Numbered from the stretch's first letter, positions 50,901 to 60,441 are shown. The stretch is DNA of 64,000 nucleotides from Leptotrichia hongkongensis (GCF_007990635.1 NZ_AP019846.1:2046001-2110000); one strand, 5' to 3'. Notes: generated from the sequence alone by a model not told the origin. Made by a program: numbers and translations.

Positions 50901-52724
50901 TTAGATAATTTCTAATTGCTTATCTGCATATTCATGTGCAAGTTCTAATCTTACACGTTCTTTTGAATTTTCAAATGTTGCTGGTGTAAATGGTACTTCT
51001 GATGTTTTTGTAATTAAGTAATATCCTGTCGTATCATTTCTTTCAAGAATTCCATTTAATTGTAGTCCAAATATTTGATTCATTAACTCGTCATTTTTTC
51101 CAATTCCAGGAATTGCATCAGATTTAACCATTTTTTTAAATCTTTCTTTTACGCTAAATTTATATTTATCTTGTTTTTCAACTGTGCTCCATGCAACTTT
51201 TTTGCTTTCAATTTCAGCTTTTAAGTCTTGAACTTTTTTGATAACTTTTTGTTTTGAAGCTTCAGAAATAGTTGGTGTTATCAAAATGTGACTAACTTTT
51301 GCAACATTTTCATTTTTAGGATCTTTGCTTTGAATATAGATAATATGATAACCAAATTGTGTTTTTATTGGTCCTACAATATCTCCAGCCTTACCGCTTC
51401 TTACTGCATTTGAAAATTCTGGAACAAGTTGTGATAAATCAGCCGTCTCTCCTAAACTTCCACCATTATTTGCTGAACCTGGATCTTTCGAAAACTCTTT
51501 AGCTTTTGCTGCAAAATTATCTTTAGTTGTTGTTTTCATAATATCTTCAGCCTGTTTTTTAGCTGCATCAAAATCACTTTGTCCAGCTTGATATTCTTCC
51601 CCAATTACATAACCACTTATGCTATTTGGAATATTATAGCTTTCTTTCTTAGAATTAAATCTGGCTTGTAATGTGGCATCATCAGGTTTATATGTATCTA
51701 TCAAATAATTATAATATTTTTGAGAATAATCTCTTAACTGATCTACACCCACTAAATCAGGATCTGCTTTTATCCCAGCTGCTTTAGCTTTATTTGAAAT
51801 TTTTACAAATTTATCTAAATTTGTCTTTAATGTTGACTTCAAGTCATTTACTAATTTTTCTGAATATCCTTGCTGTGTTTGTGAAACAGAATTTACAATT
51901 TGTTCATTTACTGCTTCATTTGTATATTTATATTCCCCATTTTGTGCTACAACAGTTGTCATTCTAGCATACATTTTTTCAAATTCTTTGTCTTTAAATT
52001 GTATTTTTGCTTTTTGCTTAGCTTTTGCAAGGTATGAATTTAAAATCATAATATCTTTATCTTGCGTCATATTTTCTTTAATCTGATCTTTTACATCTTC
52101 AAAATCTTGATTTGCAAAAGCTTGTGTATATTTATTTCTCTCATAAGCTTTTTTAATTTCTTCATCTGTAATTTTATCATTTGAAAATAATTTTTCTCTC
52201 ATTTTTTCAATAGTTTTTTGATCTTTTATTGATTTTTTAAATGATGAAATATTATATCCTACTGATGTTAAATATTGAGCAAATTCTTTTCTTCCAAGTT
52301 TTGACTGTTTTTGGTAACTCTCAAAATCTTGATTTACAGTTGCATTACTTATCTTTATTCCAAGTTCTTTAGCTGATGAAAGCAACACTTCCTTATTAAT
52401 TATAAGTTGTAATACATATTCATTTATAATATTATCTGGAACATCTTTTATATTGTCAGCACTTACTCCTACTTGTGATAACTGCTGTATCTTTTGCTGA
52501 TTTATTTCTTTTAATTGATTTTTTAGAGAGTATACTTCCCTTTCAAAATCATCACGATAAATTTTTGTTCCATTCACTGTTCCAATTACTTCTCTATGAT
52601 TTGCTACTCCAAAAACATTATTTTTCAAAAATAATATTCCAGTAACAAGCATCGATATTCCAAATATCGCTATCATAATTGCTGAGGTGATTTGAATTGC
52701 CTTCTTATGATTTCTCAATCCCAT
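50901..52724 (-). CDS. Membrane-anchored periplasmic peptidyl-prolyl isomerase/foldase (PpiD/SurA type)
   Basis: 607 residues. A single membrane helix near the N-terminus (residues 13-35, IQITSAIMIAIFGISMLVTG) leaves the rest in the periplasm. A SurA-type N-terminal domain (GTVNGTKIYRDDFEREV) is followed by a long Lys/Gln-rich helical part and a parvulin rotamase domain (about 385-480: DPGSANNGGSLGE, GPIKTQFGYHIIYI). This is the PpiD layout, a chaperone for proteins leaving the Sec translocon, consistent with yajC a few genes upstream. A possible second worn rotamase-like stretch follows (KVSHILITPTI). AGGAAGAT lies before the ATG. Confidence 0.88.
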   Translation of the reverse strand: MGLRNHKKAIQITSAIMIAIFGISMLVTGILFLKNNVFGVANHREVIGTVNGTKIYRDDFEREVYSLKNQLKEINQQKIQQLSQVGVSADNIKDVPDNIINEYVLQLIINKEVLLSSAKELGIKISNATVNQDFESYQKQSKLGRKEFAQYLTSVGYNISSFKKSIKDQKTIEKMREKLFSNDKITDEEIKKAYERNKYTQAFANQDFEDVKDQIKENMTQDKDIMILNSYLAKAKQKAKIQFKDKEFEKMYARMTTVVAQNGEYKYTNEAVNEQIVNSVSQTQQGYSEKLVNDLKSTLKTNLDKFVKISNKAKAAGIKADPDLVGVDQLRDYSQKYYNYLIDTYKPDDATLQARFNSKKESYNIPNSISGYVIGEEYQAGQSDFDAAKKQAEDIMKTTTKDNFAAKAKEFSKDPGSANNGGSLGETADLSQLVPEFSNAVRSGKAGDIVGPIKTQFGYHIIYIQSKDPKNENVAKVSHILITPTISEASKQKVIKKVQDLKAEIESKKVAWSTVEKQDKYKFSVKERFKKMVKSDAIPGIGKNDELMNQIFGLQLNGILERNDTTGYYLITKTSEVPFTPATFENSKERVRLELAHEYADKQLEII

Positions 52725-52812
52725 TATTTATCTTCCTTTCTGTCTTTTTAGTCATTTAAATATTATATCACATAATACTTTATTTTTCTATTATTTTTTA
52801 AATAAATACTTA

Positions 52813-52860
52813 TCCCAAAAATAAAAGTTGTTCTAATATTAAGTAATATCAAAACAACTT
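52813..52860 (-). terminator. Intrinsic terminator after the GerMN protein gene
   Basis: On the minus strand AAGTTGTT..GATATTA and TAATATT..AACAACTT form a long stem followed by TTATTTTT. Confidence 0.75.
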
Positions 52861-52945
52861 AAATTTATTATTTTACACAAATTTATTTTAAATCATATCC
52901 TTTATTATACAAGTTTTATATCAAATTTATCAACTAGATTATAAT

Positions 52946-53491
52946 TTATCTAGTGCTTGTTTCACCGTCTATCTGAATTATAACACTTTGAATATTTGGA
53001 AAATTTTTTAAAATTGTATTTGTTACTGCCTGAGAAAATCCATTAAACAATTCAGTATCTTTTTTTAAATTTGCAAATGCTGCATTTAATTTTACAACTG
53101 TCGTATTTACATTATCAATTCTTAAATTATATGCACTTCTAAATTTCATATCTTCAGAAATATAATTTGAATTTCTAATAATCCCGTTTATAAAATCTCC
53201 TTCTATAAGGTTCATTTGCCGCGGAACTGCAATTTCTCTTTCGTTGACAGTCTTTGTAGCAGGGTCATATACGAATATTGAGATTTTATTCTGAATCTCT
53301 TCTTCCTGTGTTGTTTCCTGCACCAAATTTTTATCCACTTCTACATGAATCTTACTTCTATGTCTTCTATCATAACGGTTTGTTGCAACTACTGCAACTG
53401 TTATTAAAAAAAACAATGTTACTAAAAAATTACTGTTTAAAAGACCTTTTTTCTTTTTAGGCTTTTCTTTCAATTTTTCTTTTTTCGGCAT
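52946..53491 (-). CDS. Membrane-anchored GerMN-domain protein
   Basis: 181 residues. A very basic N-terminus (KKEKLKEKPKKKK) precedes one membrane helix (about 22-40), so the rest is periplasmic. The C-terminal 100 residues match the GerMN domain: RNSNYISEDMKF, the strand NTTVVKLNAAFANLKK and ELFNGFSQAVTNTILKNFPNIQSVIIQIDG. GerMN domains occur in envelope proteins near amidases; this one is 30 bases downstream of the amidase gene and probably works with it in wall remodelling. Function unproven. Confidence 0.8.
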   Translation of the reverse strand: MPKKEKLKEKPKKKKGLLNSNFLVTLFFLITVAVVATNRYDRRHRSKIHVEVDKNLVQETTQEEEIQNKISIFVYDPATKTVNEREIAVPRQMNLIEGDFINGIIRNSNYISEDMKFRSAYNLRIDNVNTTVVKLNAAFANLKKDTELFNGFSQAVTNTILKNFPNIQSVIIQIDGETSTR

Positions 53492-53521
53492 AAATTTCTC
53501 CTAATTTGGATAATATCCCTG

Positions 53522-54664
53522 TTATCTAAAGTATTTTCTTATTGCATTACCAATAGCACTTGCTGCACTTTCTTGACCTTCTGGTGTCAAGTAGTGTGAT
53601 AAATCAGAATAATTATTCATAAATCCTAATTCCACAAGTATTGATGGTGAGTTACTTCCACGAAGTACTGCAAAGTTTGCTCCAATTACTCCTCTTCTTC
53701 TTAACCCTGTTGTATTGATAAGATTATCTAGTACAGTTTCAGCTATAGCTTGACTTGTTTTTTGATTTTTTCTATAAAAAATATCATTTAAGATAAAGTC
53801 TGAAAATGGCACATCTCCATAACTTCCATCAACTCTATTTTCAAATTTTGCTACTTGTGCGGCATAGCTTCCTTGATCTTTTTTGCTATAGTAGAATACT
53901 TCTGTTCCATTTGCTGACGAACTTGAACTTGAGTTCAAGTGGATACTTACAAAAAAGTCTGCATTTGCATCATTTCCGATTTTTGCTCTTGTATCTAATG
54001 GTACAAAAAAGTCTGAATTTCTTGTTATAATAACATTAAAATCTTGTCTTAGATTATTAGCTAGTCTTGTTGCTACTTGTAACGCTATATCTTTTTCATT
54101 GTAACCATTCCCTCTTGCTCCTGAATCATGTCCACCATGTCCTGGATCTACAACAATCGTATACTTTTTATTTCCAGTGGGAGTATAAGTATTTGACTGT
54201 CTTTGTGTTTGCGTTTGTGCTGTTTGTGTATTAGCAGTTGATTGACTTTGTGTTGTTGTATTATATCTTGATGTTTGTGAATTATTATTTCTTGATGCTG
54301 TTTTTCCACCATCTAACGTTACTTGAAATTGTCCAGTTCTACTTACAACCTGATAAGTTACAGATGGTTTTAAGTAAACGTAAACAATAACCATTCCATT
54401 TCTTTGAGTTGTATAAACTTTGCTTATATACTGGTCATTTTGATTAATAAATGCCTGAGCATTGCTTTCCATTTCACTGTTTGGAAAACTTAGCATTAAA
54501 ATATCTTCATTTCCTAGTTTTGTAACTGATGCATTTGGCATAATTTGCTTATTTTCTCTAAATGTTCCTATAACTTTTCCATTATTGTATGATATATTTT
54601 TCAAAGTATCAGAAAATGTAATCGCACTCACAAAAAGTAATAGTAATAACAATATTCTTTTCAT
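53522..54664 (-). CDS. N-acetylmuramoyl-L-alanine amidase with AMIN-like domain
   Basis: 380-residue exported zinc amidase that cuts peptide stems from glycan during cell separation. Signal peptide (1-18), an AMIN-like beta domain (about 20-115, wall or septum targeting), a Thr/Gln/Asn-rich linker (about 118-165), then the Amidase_3 catalytic domain with zinc ligands His in VDPGHGGHD (about 175), Glu in YNEKD, His in SIHLNS (about 243) and the catalytic Glu in LVELGFM (about 350). AGGAGG lies six bases before the ATG. The GerMN gene follows; yajC is upstream. Confidence 0.93.
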   Translation of the reverse strand: MKRILLLLLLFVSAITFSDTLKNISYNNGKVIGTFRENKQIMPNASVTKLGNEDILMLSFPNSEMESNAQAFINQNDQYISKVYTTQRNGMVIVYVYLKPSVTYQVVSRTGQFQVTLDGGKTASRNNNSQTSRYNTTTQSQSTANTQTAQTQTQRQSNTYTPTGNKKYTIVVDPGHGGHDSGARGNGYNEKDIALQVATRLANNLRQDFNVIITRNSDFFVPLDTRAKIGNDANADFFVSIHLNSSSSSSANGTEVFYYSKKDQGSYAAQVAKFENRVDGSYGDVPFSDFILNDIFYRKNQKTSQAIAETVLDNLINTTGLRRRGVIGANFAVLRGSNSPSILVELGFMNNYSDLSHYLTPEGQESAASAIGNAIRKYFR

Positions 54665-54706
54665 TTTTTTCCTCCTATTTTTTTATTATAATATCTAATA
54701 CCAATT

Positions 54707-54973
54707 TTATTTTTTTTCGATTTTGTCTACTGCAGACTTTAGAACTGTCATTCTAGCATTCTTATCTATTTTCATTTCTACAGTTTCTGTTAAAATATTT
54801 ACAATCGTTCCTTGTATACCTCCAACTGTCGTTATTTTATCTCCGACTTTCAAGCTTTCCAGCAATTCAGCTTTTTGTTTTTTCTTTTTCTTATTCGCAA
54901 AATATGTTGGTAAAATTAATATCGCCATAAATGCTACATAAATTAATATTACTCCAATTGAATTTTTATCCAT
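54707..54973 (-). CDS. yajC: Preprotein translocase subunit YajC
   Basis: 88-residue partner of SecDF in protein export. One N-terminal membrane helix (about 6-24), then the YajC signature LKVGDKITTVGGIQGTIVNI (about 46-65) and a basic tail. No secD or secF follows; instead the amidase comes next after 42 bases. No strong ribosome site is seen directly before the ATG; AGGAGG lies about 30 bases upstream. Confidence 0.93.
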   Translation of the reverse strand: MDKNSIGVILIYVAFMAILILPTYFANKKKKKQKAELLESLKVGDKITTVGGIQGTIVNILTETVEMKIDKNARMTVLKSAVDKIEKK

Positions 54974-55244
54974 TTTTACTTTGTATAATTAAACTTATAC
55001 TTTCCTCCTTCTTTTATTTTAAAATCAATTTTAATTATAACATAATTTAAGATATGTTTCAATTTTTTTAAAAATTATTTTTTTTATACTAAACTTTATT
55101 TAAATAGTAAATTTATTACAAACTTTTTTAATAAAAGATATAAACCTAATATTTAAATGAAAAATAGTATTATATGTATTTTTCCTTCATTTGTATAAAA
55201 TATTTACTATTAATCTTACTTATACCAAATTTACTTAAAAATAA

Positions 55245-55284
55245 AAATGACTATCTCAAAAAATTATTTTCAAGACAGCCATTT
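55245..55284 (-). terminator. Intrinsic terminator after pgk
   Basis: On the minus strand AAATGGCTGTCTTGAAAA and TTTTTTGAGATAGTCATTT pair with several G-U, then TTTATTTTT. The rest of the 380-base gap between yajC and pgk is AT-rich with no gene recognised. Confidence 0.75.
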
Positions 55285-55355
55285 CGTGATTAAAATGAAA
55301 AAATTATTTTTAGTTAACTAAATTAATTAGTCAATTAAGTTAGTTATTAAAGTTA

Positions 55356-56558
55356 TTATTTCTCTGAAATTGCATCTACTCCTGGCAATACTTTTCCTTC
55401 CAAGTATTCAAGCGATGCTCCTCCTCCAGTTGAAATATGTGAGAATTTGTCAGCAAATCCTAATTGGATAGCTGCCGCTGCTGAATCTCCACCACCGATG
55501 ATTGTTTTAGCTCCAGATAATTCTGCGATTGCTTTACATACACCGATTGTCCCTTTTGCGAAGTTTTCCATTTCAAATACTCCCATTGGTCCGTTCCATA
55601 CTACTGTTTTTGCACCAACTAGAGCGTCTGAGAACAACTTGATAGATGCTTCTCCTATATCTAATCCCATCCATCCATCTTCAATAGCGTCTACAGAAAC
55701 TGTTTTAAATTCTGTATCATTTTTGAATTCTTTTGCTACAACTGTATCAATTGGCAATAACAATTCAACATTTTTTTCTTTAGCTTTTTTGATTAATGAA
55801 GCGGCTAATTCCACTTTATCAGCTTCTAATAATGAAGAACCTGTGTTTTTACCTTCAGCTTTTAAGAAAGTGAACATCATTCCTCCACCAATGATTACTT
55901 TATCAGCTTTATCCAATAAGTTTTCGATTACACCAATTTTATCAGAAACTTTTGCTCCACCTAAAATAGCAACCAATGGTCTTTCAGGATTATCAACTGC
56001 TCCACCAATAAACTCGATTTCTTTTTCTACAAGGAATCCTACTGCTGATTCTTTGATATTTGAAGCAATTCCTACATTTGAAGCGTGTGCTCTATGTGCA
56101 GTTCCGAATGCATCATTTACAAATACATCTCCAAGTGATGCCCAGTATTTTCCTAATTCAGGATCATTTTTAGATTCTTTTTTACCGTCTAAGTCTTCAA
56201 ATCTAGTATTTTCAAACATTAGGATTTCTCCATCTTTTAACTCAGCAACTGCTTTTTCTAAAGCTGCTCCTCTTGTTTCTGGAACAAATTTAACTGGTTT
56301 TCCTAAAAGTTCTTCTAATCTTTTTGCAACTGGTGCTAAAGTTTTTGATGCTTTATCAGCTTCTTCTTTTACTTTCCCTAAGTGAGAGAATGCGATTACT
56401 TTTCCACCATTTTCCAAAATGTATTTCAAAGTTGGAAGTGCTGCTGTAATTCTATTATCATTTGTAATAACTCCATCTTTTATTGGTACATTGAAATCAA
56501 CTCTTACTAATACTTTTTTACCTTTTACATCTAAATCTTTTAAAGTTTTTTTAGCCAT
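55356..56558 (-). CDS. pgk: Phosphoglycerate kinase
   Basis: Glycolytic enzyme making ATP from 1,3-bisphosphoglycerate. 400 residues, standard length. N-terminal [13 protein letters not shown] (signature, residues 14-26), [28 protein letters not shown] (about 152), and the nucleotide site [23 protein letters not shown], and the C-terminal [14 protein letters not shown] with [22 protein letters not shown] lies before the ATG, and a good promoter at 56609. Single-gene unit; gap, the usual partner, is not adjacent. Confidence 0.98.
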   Translation of the reverse strand: MAKKTLKDLDVKGKKVLVRVDFNVPIKDGVITNDNRITAALPTLKYILENGGKVIAFSHLGKVKEEADKASKTLAPVAKRLEELLGKPVKFVPETRGAALEKAVAELKDGEILMFENTRFEDLDGKKESKNDPELGKYWASLGDVFVNDAFGTAHRAHASNVGIASNIKESAVGFLVEKEIEFIGGAVDNPERPLVAILGGAKVSDKIGVIENLLDKADKVIIGGGMMFTFLKAEGKNTGSSLLEADKVELAASLIKKAKEKNVELLLPIDTVVAKEFKNDTEFKTVSVDAIEDGWMGLDIGEASIKLFSDALVGAKTVVWNGPMGVFEMENFAKGTIGVCKAIAELSGAKTIIGGGDSAAAAIQLGFADKFSHISTGGGASLEYLEGKVLPGVDAISEK

Positions 56559-56608
56559 TCGGTTATATCCTCCTAAAATTTATCATAATATCTTTTCTTC
56601 CTAATTGA

Positions 56609-56637
56609 ATTATACCACTCTTTAATTCTATTTTCAA
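56609..56637 (-). promoter_or_regulatory. pgk promoter
   Basis: TTGAAA, 17-base spacer, TATAAT on the minus strand, about 50 bases before the start codon. Confidence 0.8.
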
Positions 56638-56743
56638 GTAATTTAAGACATAAACTCAAAACATTTTTGGTATATAATGAAACCATTCATTTTTAAGCGT
56701 AAAAATCTATATTCTAAAGTGATTTTTTATAATTTTTTACACT

Positions 56744-57334
56744 TTATTCAAGCTTCAAAATTTTTCTTAATTTAATTTCATCAATTTCTGATATTTTTCT
56801 AACTGGATTAGGATTATCAAAATGCTCATTAATAGCCTTTTCAAACCAGGTAACACCAATCCATTTTCCAAATTTATACCCTGAATTTTCAAAATATGCA
56901 GCCTTTTTAAATCCAAAGTAATTGTGTAATTTTTCGCTGTTTTCATTAGGATCAATTACAAGTCCATAAATATTTACAACATTCTGCAACTTCAATATTT
57001 CAATCAAAATTTTATATAACTTCTTCCCAATTCCATTTCCATAAAATTTTTCATCAGTATAGACAGAAAGCTCCGCATCCCACTGATAAGCTGCCCTACT
57101 CCAAATTTTATAAGCGTAGGCATAACCAGCAATCTCATTTCCACATTCACAAACAATATATGGATATTTCTCTGAAATTTTTCTTATTCTTCCTCTAAAT
57201 TCATCAATTGAAGGCACTTCATACTCAAATGTAATAGTAGTATTTTCAACATATGGTTTATAAATTTTTAAAATTTTTTCAGCATCTTCTTCAGTTGCAA
57301 ATCTAAAAATTAGATTTTCTTTTTTTACTTTCAT
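56744..57334 (-). CDS. GNAT N-acetyltransferase (phosphinothricin acetyltransferase type)
   Basis: 196 residues. Opening RFATEEDAEKILKIYKPYVENTTITFEYEVPS is that of the PAT/bar subfamily (about residues 10-42); the acetyl-CoA motif A is ELSVYTDEKFYGNGIGKKLY (in part, about 88-107) and motif B YGLVIDPNENSEKLHNYFGFKK. It ends with a short basic tail. Members acetylate amino-acid-like compounds such as methionine derivatives; the substrate is unknown and herbicide resistance is not implied. GGAGGTA precedes the ATG. Confidence 0.88.
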   Translation of the reverse strand: MKVKKENLIFRFATEEDAEKILKIYKPYVENTTITFEYEVPSIDEFRGRIRKISEKYPYIVCECGNEIAGYAYAYKIWSRAAYQWDAELSVYTDEKFYGNGIGKKLYKILIEILKLQNVVNIYGLVIDPNENSEKLHNYFGFKKAAYFENSGYKFGKWIGVTWFEKAINEHFDNPNPVRKISEIDEIKLRKILKLE

Positions 57335-57431
57335 CTTTTTATACCTCCGTATATTAATTTTACTTTATTAATACGAATATGTTAACACTTTTTAATATAA
57401 ATTTCAATGAAATAAAACTTTAAATTTACTA

Positions 57432-57459
57432 TTGACATTTATTAAAAATACGGTATAAC
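57432..57459 (+). promoter_or_regulatory. Acid phosphatase promoter
   Basis: TTGACA, 16-base spacer, TATAAC, about 38 bases before the start at 57498. Confidence 0.75.
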
Positions 57460-57497
57460 TTAATTAAGAAATTCTATAAGAAAAGGATGGTTAAAGT

Positions 57498-58244
57498 ATG
57501 AAAAAATTACTATTAGTTGGTGCATTTTTAGCTACAAATTTGATTTCATTTTCTGCAGGGAAAGGAAATGATGTAACAACAAAACCAGATGTTTATTTTT
57601 TAAAAAGTTCACAAGTTGTAAGCAGTTATGATTTATTGCCACCTCCGCCGGCAGTAGACAGCATTGGATTTTTAAATGATAAGGCTCAGTACGAAAAAGG
57701 AAAATTGCTTAGAAATACTGAAAGAGGAAAACAGGCATATAACGATGCACGTGTAGAAGGAGATGGAGTCCCTCGTGCTTTTTCAGAAGCTTTCGGATAC
57801 ACAATCTCAGCTCAAACAACTCCAGAAATTTTCAAATTAGTTACAAAATTGCGTGAAGATGCAGGAGATTTAGCTACAAGATCTGCAAAACAGACATATA
57901 TGAGAATCCGTCCATTTGCATATTTTAAGGAATCAACTTGCCGTCCAGAAGATGAAGCAAGCCTTTCAACAAATGGTTCTTATCCTTCAGGACATACTTC
58001 AATTGGGTGGGCTACTGCATTGGTTCTGGCTGAAGTAAATCCAGCAAGACAAAATGAAATTATAAAACGTGGTTATGAAATGGGACAAAGCCGTGTAATT
58101 TGTGGATATCACTGGCAAAGTGATGTTGATGCAGCTCGTGTAGTAGCAAGTACAGTTGTTGCAACACTGCATTCAAATAGTGAATTTAACGCTCAACTAG
58201 CCAAAGCAAAAGCAGAGTTTCAAAGATTAAGCAGAAGAAAATAA
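57498..58244 (+). CDS. Class A non-specific acid phosphatase (PhoN type)
   Basis: 248-residue periplasmic enzyme of the PAP2 superfamily that removes phosphate from many organic esters. Signal peptide ends after ISFSA. The vanadium-haloperoxidase-like active site is complete: KQTYMRIRP (about 131-139), [10 protein letters not shown] (about 159-168) and [15 protein letters not shown] (about 197-211), with the catalytic His residues in PSGHT and GYHWQSD. The [10 protein letters not shown]-like segment ([12 protein letters not shown]) near residue 44 is also typical. AAAGGATG lies before the ATG. Confidence 0.94.
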   Translation: MKKLLLVGAFLATNLISFSAGKGNDVTTKPDVYFLKSSQVVSSYDLLPPPPAVDSIGFLNDKAQYEKGKLLRNTERGKQAYNDARVEGDGVPRAFSEAFGYTISAQTTPEIFKLVTKLREDAGDLATRSAKQTYMRIRPFAYFKESTCRPEDEASLSTNGSYPSGHTSIGWATALVLAEVNPARQNEIIKRGYEMGQSRVICGYHWQSDVDAARVVASTVVATLHSNSEFNAQLAKAKAEFQRLSRRK

Positions 58245-58299
58245 GAAAATAAAGATACTACATTTTAAAACCTTTCTTAGTTTTGTAAAGTATTTTTTA

Positions 58300-58404
58300 T
58301 ATAGTAAAACTAGTTTAAAACAGAACTCAAAAATTATGACTATTTTGCTCAAACCCTAAATTATATAATTTCTATCAGTTCAATTTTAAATGGGTTCGAG
58401 TATA
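58300..58404 (-). repeat. 105-bp dispersed intergenic repeat, copy D (inverted)
   Basis: Exact length and nearly the same sequence as copies A and B, in the opposite orientation. It lies between the convergent acid phosphatase and LtrA-like genes. Confidence 0.9.
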
Positions 58405-58439
58405 TATTCTTCAAAACAAATTTGAATAGAAATATAAAA

Positions 58440-58473
58440 AAAGTGGCCAGTACATTTTGGCTACTTTTTTTTA
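58440..58473. terminator. Hairpin terminator between convergent genes
   Basis: AAAGTGGCC, loop, GGCTACTTT with an A run before and a T8 run after, so it can act from both sides. Confidence 0.7.
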
Positions 58474-58486
58474 TGTTATAAACTCA

Positions 58487-59632
58487 TTAAAATAACCCCC
58501 AGTTAGATTTGGAATATTTTTTATTCTGTGTCACATAAAAATAAATAAAATGACTGGCTATAGCTAGAGCAAAAATGGTTGTTATACTCACTACTATTAT
58601 AGGATTAGAAGCAAAGATTAAAGAGAGAATCAAGGCAGCCAGATAGAGTATCGCTTGGACACAGTAGTAACTTTTCGAATAGCTAAGATAGTGTTTGTTA
58701 TAGGGCCCATTTACTAGGACAGCAGCTTGAAAGAGGCCAAGTCCGATATAAGAGAAGCTGGTTGCAAAGAGACGATTAGCTTCAGGATTCAGAAGAAAAC
58801 TCATCGAAACAGTCATCATAATAAGTCCAATGAAAATAGGATAGTGACTGTAAATTAAAAATAGTCCCTTTTGACTAGATTTTTCATCAATAGCATGGTC
58901 GAATTGACCAAAATAAAACAAGAACAGAGAAAGCGTAATAATGAAATAAAGAAGCGAATAAATCGAGAAATTCTCGACTGTAAAGAAGTTAACTAGCTCC
59001 ATAATCATCTCTCCAAACGTAATAATGACAAGAAGGGAGATGCGCTCGATTAAATGGGGGAGATTTACCTGGTAATGCTCATCTTTATTAAGCAAGATAA
59101 TTGGCATAGTAAATATTAGCAGAATACTAGCAAATAAGATATAGACTCTAACGTAAATAGGAAGAAGAGCTGCTAGATAGACTCCTAAACTTCCTAGACC
59201 TGTTATCCATAGAAAACCTTTGATACTTTCCCGATTAACATCATCGGTTGATTTTCTAAAAAACTCAACCAAATATTGAAAAAATAAGGTGAGGGTTAAT
59301 GTACCAATAGCCCAACAGAGATAATGAAAATATTGTTGCCAATTAGGTCCCATCATATTGGCTATAAAGAGTAAAAGTCCCATTTTGATAAACATGATTA
59401 CGATGTTAAATAAAGAGTTCTTTCCATAGCGATTGGTATAAACGGTTTGAATCATCCAGGAATCAGTGAGAACCAAGACAGCCATGAAAAAATCAAAGAA
59501 AGAATTCCAAGTCAAAATACCGTTATGAAGATGGTCAATTAAAGTAGTTGCTTTTGAAATTGCAAAAACAAAAACTAGGTCATAAAAAAGTTCTGAAAAT
59601 TCTACACGTTTATGTTTAATAAGAGTTGTCAT
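58487..59632 (-). CDS. Low temperature requirement A (LtrA)-like membrane protein, probably acquired
   Basis: 381-residue inner-membrane protein with about ten hydrophobic helices. The start KHKRVEFSELFYDLVFVFAISKAT and LPHLIERISLLVIITFGEMI (in part) are the two hallmark segments of the LtrA family, whose function is unknown. Base composition differs from the neighbours: more G and C, fewer A-rich codons (for example runs such as GCTTGGACACAG). The close fit to streptococcal LtrA-like proteins from memory, a complete TTGTAT/TATAAT promoter and an AAAGGA ribosome site suggest transfer from an oral streptococcus. No mobile element remains beside it. Confidence 0.85.
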   Translation of the reverse strand: MTTLIKHKRVEFSELFYDLVFVFAISKATTLIDHLHNGILTWNSFFDFFMAVLVLTDSWMIQTVYTNRYGKNSLFNIVIMFIKMGLLLFIANMMGPNWQQYFHYLCWAIGTLTLTLFFQYLVEFFRKSTDDVNRESIKGFLWITGLGSLGVYLAALLPIYVRVYILFASILLIFTMPIILLNKDEHYQVNLPHLIERISLLVIITFGEMIMELVNFFTVENFSIYSLLYFIITLSLFLFYFGQFDHAIDEKSSQKGLFLIYSHYPIFIGLIMMTVSMSFLLNPEANRLFATSFSYIGLGLFQAAVLVNGPYNKHYLSYSKSYYCVQAILYLAALILSLIFASNPIIVVSITTIFALAIASHFIYFYVTQNKKYSKSNWGLF

Positions 59633-59664
59633 ATTAAGTCCTTTCTATTTTAGAAGTATAATTT

Positions 59665-59693
59665 ATTATAACAGAAATGGCAATGAAATACAA
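59665..59693 (-). promoter_or_regulatory. Promoter of the LtrA-like gene
   Basis: TTGTAT, 17-base spacer, TATAAT on the minus strand, about 30 bases before the start. The adjoining 250 bases up to the tRNA-Arg terminator hold no supported gene. Confidence 0.75.
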
Positions 59694-59944
59694 GGAGATT
59701 CTTAAATAACTTAATGTGGCGCGAATTGTCAACACCTTGACTTCTTTTGTCATTTACTTGTAGTGTAACCATTCCCTTTTTTATTTCATTTGTAGCATAA
59801 TTTATTGGTATTATTAGATTTTTAAATGAATGTTGGGTACTTATAATCAATCTTAAAAATGTTGTAACTTCTTTTGGTAAATAAAAAATTGTTCTGATTT
59901 GTCTTGTTATTAAAAATAAATTTACTTTACTTATAAAAAATAAA

Positions 59945-59967
59945 AAGGACATCATTACGATGTCCTT
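59945..59967 (-). terminator. Intrinsic terminator after tRNA-Arg
   Basis: AAGGACATC, five-base loop, GATGTCCTT followed on the minus strand by TTTATTTTTT. Confidence 0.85.
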
Positions 59968-60004
59968 GAATTTTATATTCCATTAAATAATTCTTTACAT
60001 AAAA

Positions 60005-60081
60005 TGGCGTACCCGTGAGGAATCGAACCCCAAGCCTTCTGATCCGAAGTCAGACGCTCTATCCAGTTGAGCTACGGATAC
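60005..60081 (-). tRNA. tRNA-Arg (TCG)
   Basis: 77-base cloverleaf with CCA; acceptor GTATCCG with CGGGTAC, anticodon TCG in loop CTTCGGA, T-loop TTCGATT. It lies 25 bases after rpmB and is probably cotranscribed with it. Confidence 0.96.
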
Positions 60082-60106
60082 ACAGAAAAAAGTAAGTTAT
60101 AAAAAC

Positions 60107-60364
60107 TTACTTTGCTAAGATTTTTAATATTTTAGGGCTTAATGTTTCTTTGTTTTTTAACAAGATTTTTTTAACTTGGTCGTTATTTTTCCCTTTTAAT
60201 GTTTTCATTGCTTTTGTACAAACTCTTACTCTAACTTCTTCATTGTTAATAGTTAAAAGCATTGTTTGTAAATTTGGCCTCCAAATTCTTTTTGTAGCTC
60301 TGTGAGAGTGACTTACTCTATTTCCGTGGCTTACTGTTTTTCCAAAAACTTCACATCTTTGCAT
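60107..60364 (-). CDS. rpmB: 50S ribosomal protein L28
   Basis: 85 residues. Family features: MQRCEVFGKTVSHGNRVSHSH (in part), then RATKRIWRPNLQ (about 23-34), VRVRVCTKAMKTLK (about 44-57), and a Lys-rich tail. It has two cysteines (4 and 49), not the four of zinc-binding forms. GAGGTGAA lies before the ATG and, just upstream, a perfect 20-base palindrome. Unlike many bacteria, rpmG is not beside it. Confidence 0.95.
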   Translation of the reverse strand: MQRCEVFGKTVSHGNRVSHSHRATKRIWRPNLQTMLLTINNEEVRVRVCTKAMKTLKGKNNDQVKKILLKNKETLSPKILKILAK

Positions 60365-60376
60365 CTTTATTCACCT

Positions 60377-60396
60377 CTACTAAAATATTTTAGTAG
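60377..60396 (-). promoter_or_regulatory. Perfect palindrome in the rpmB leader
   Basis: CTACTAAAATATTTTAGTAG is self-complementary over 20 bases and lies 13-32 bases before the rpmB start, flanked by GGAG on one side and the ribosome site GAGGTGAA on the other. It could be an operator, or an mRNA hairpin controlling access to the ribosome site. Confidence 0.5.
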
Positions 60397-60441
60397 TTCT
60401 CCTTTCATCTTTATTTTTTTTACAGTCATTTACTGTTTTTT

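Noticed and set aside
55447-56385. 312-codon plus-strand frame
   Set aside because: Entirely antisense to pgk; produced by the codon bias of a highly expressed gene.
59650-59955. 101-codon minus-strand frame upstream of the LtrA-like gene
   Set aside because: It begins inside the tRNA-Arg terminator hairpin, has no ribosome site, and covers the LtrA promoter. Part of it (NEIKKGMVTLQVNDKRSQG) looks protein-like, so a gene remnant is possible but unsupported.
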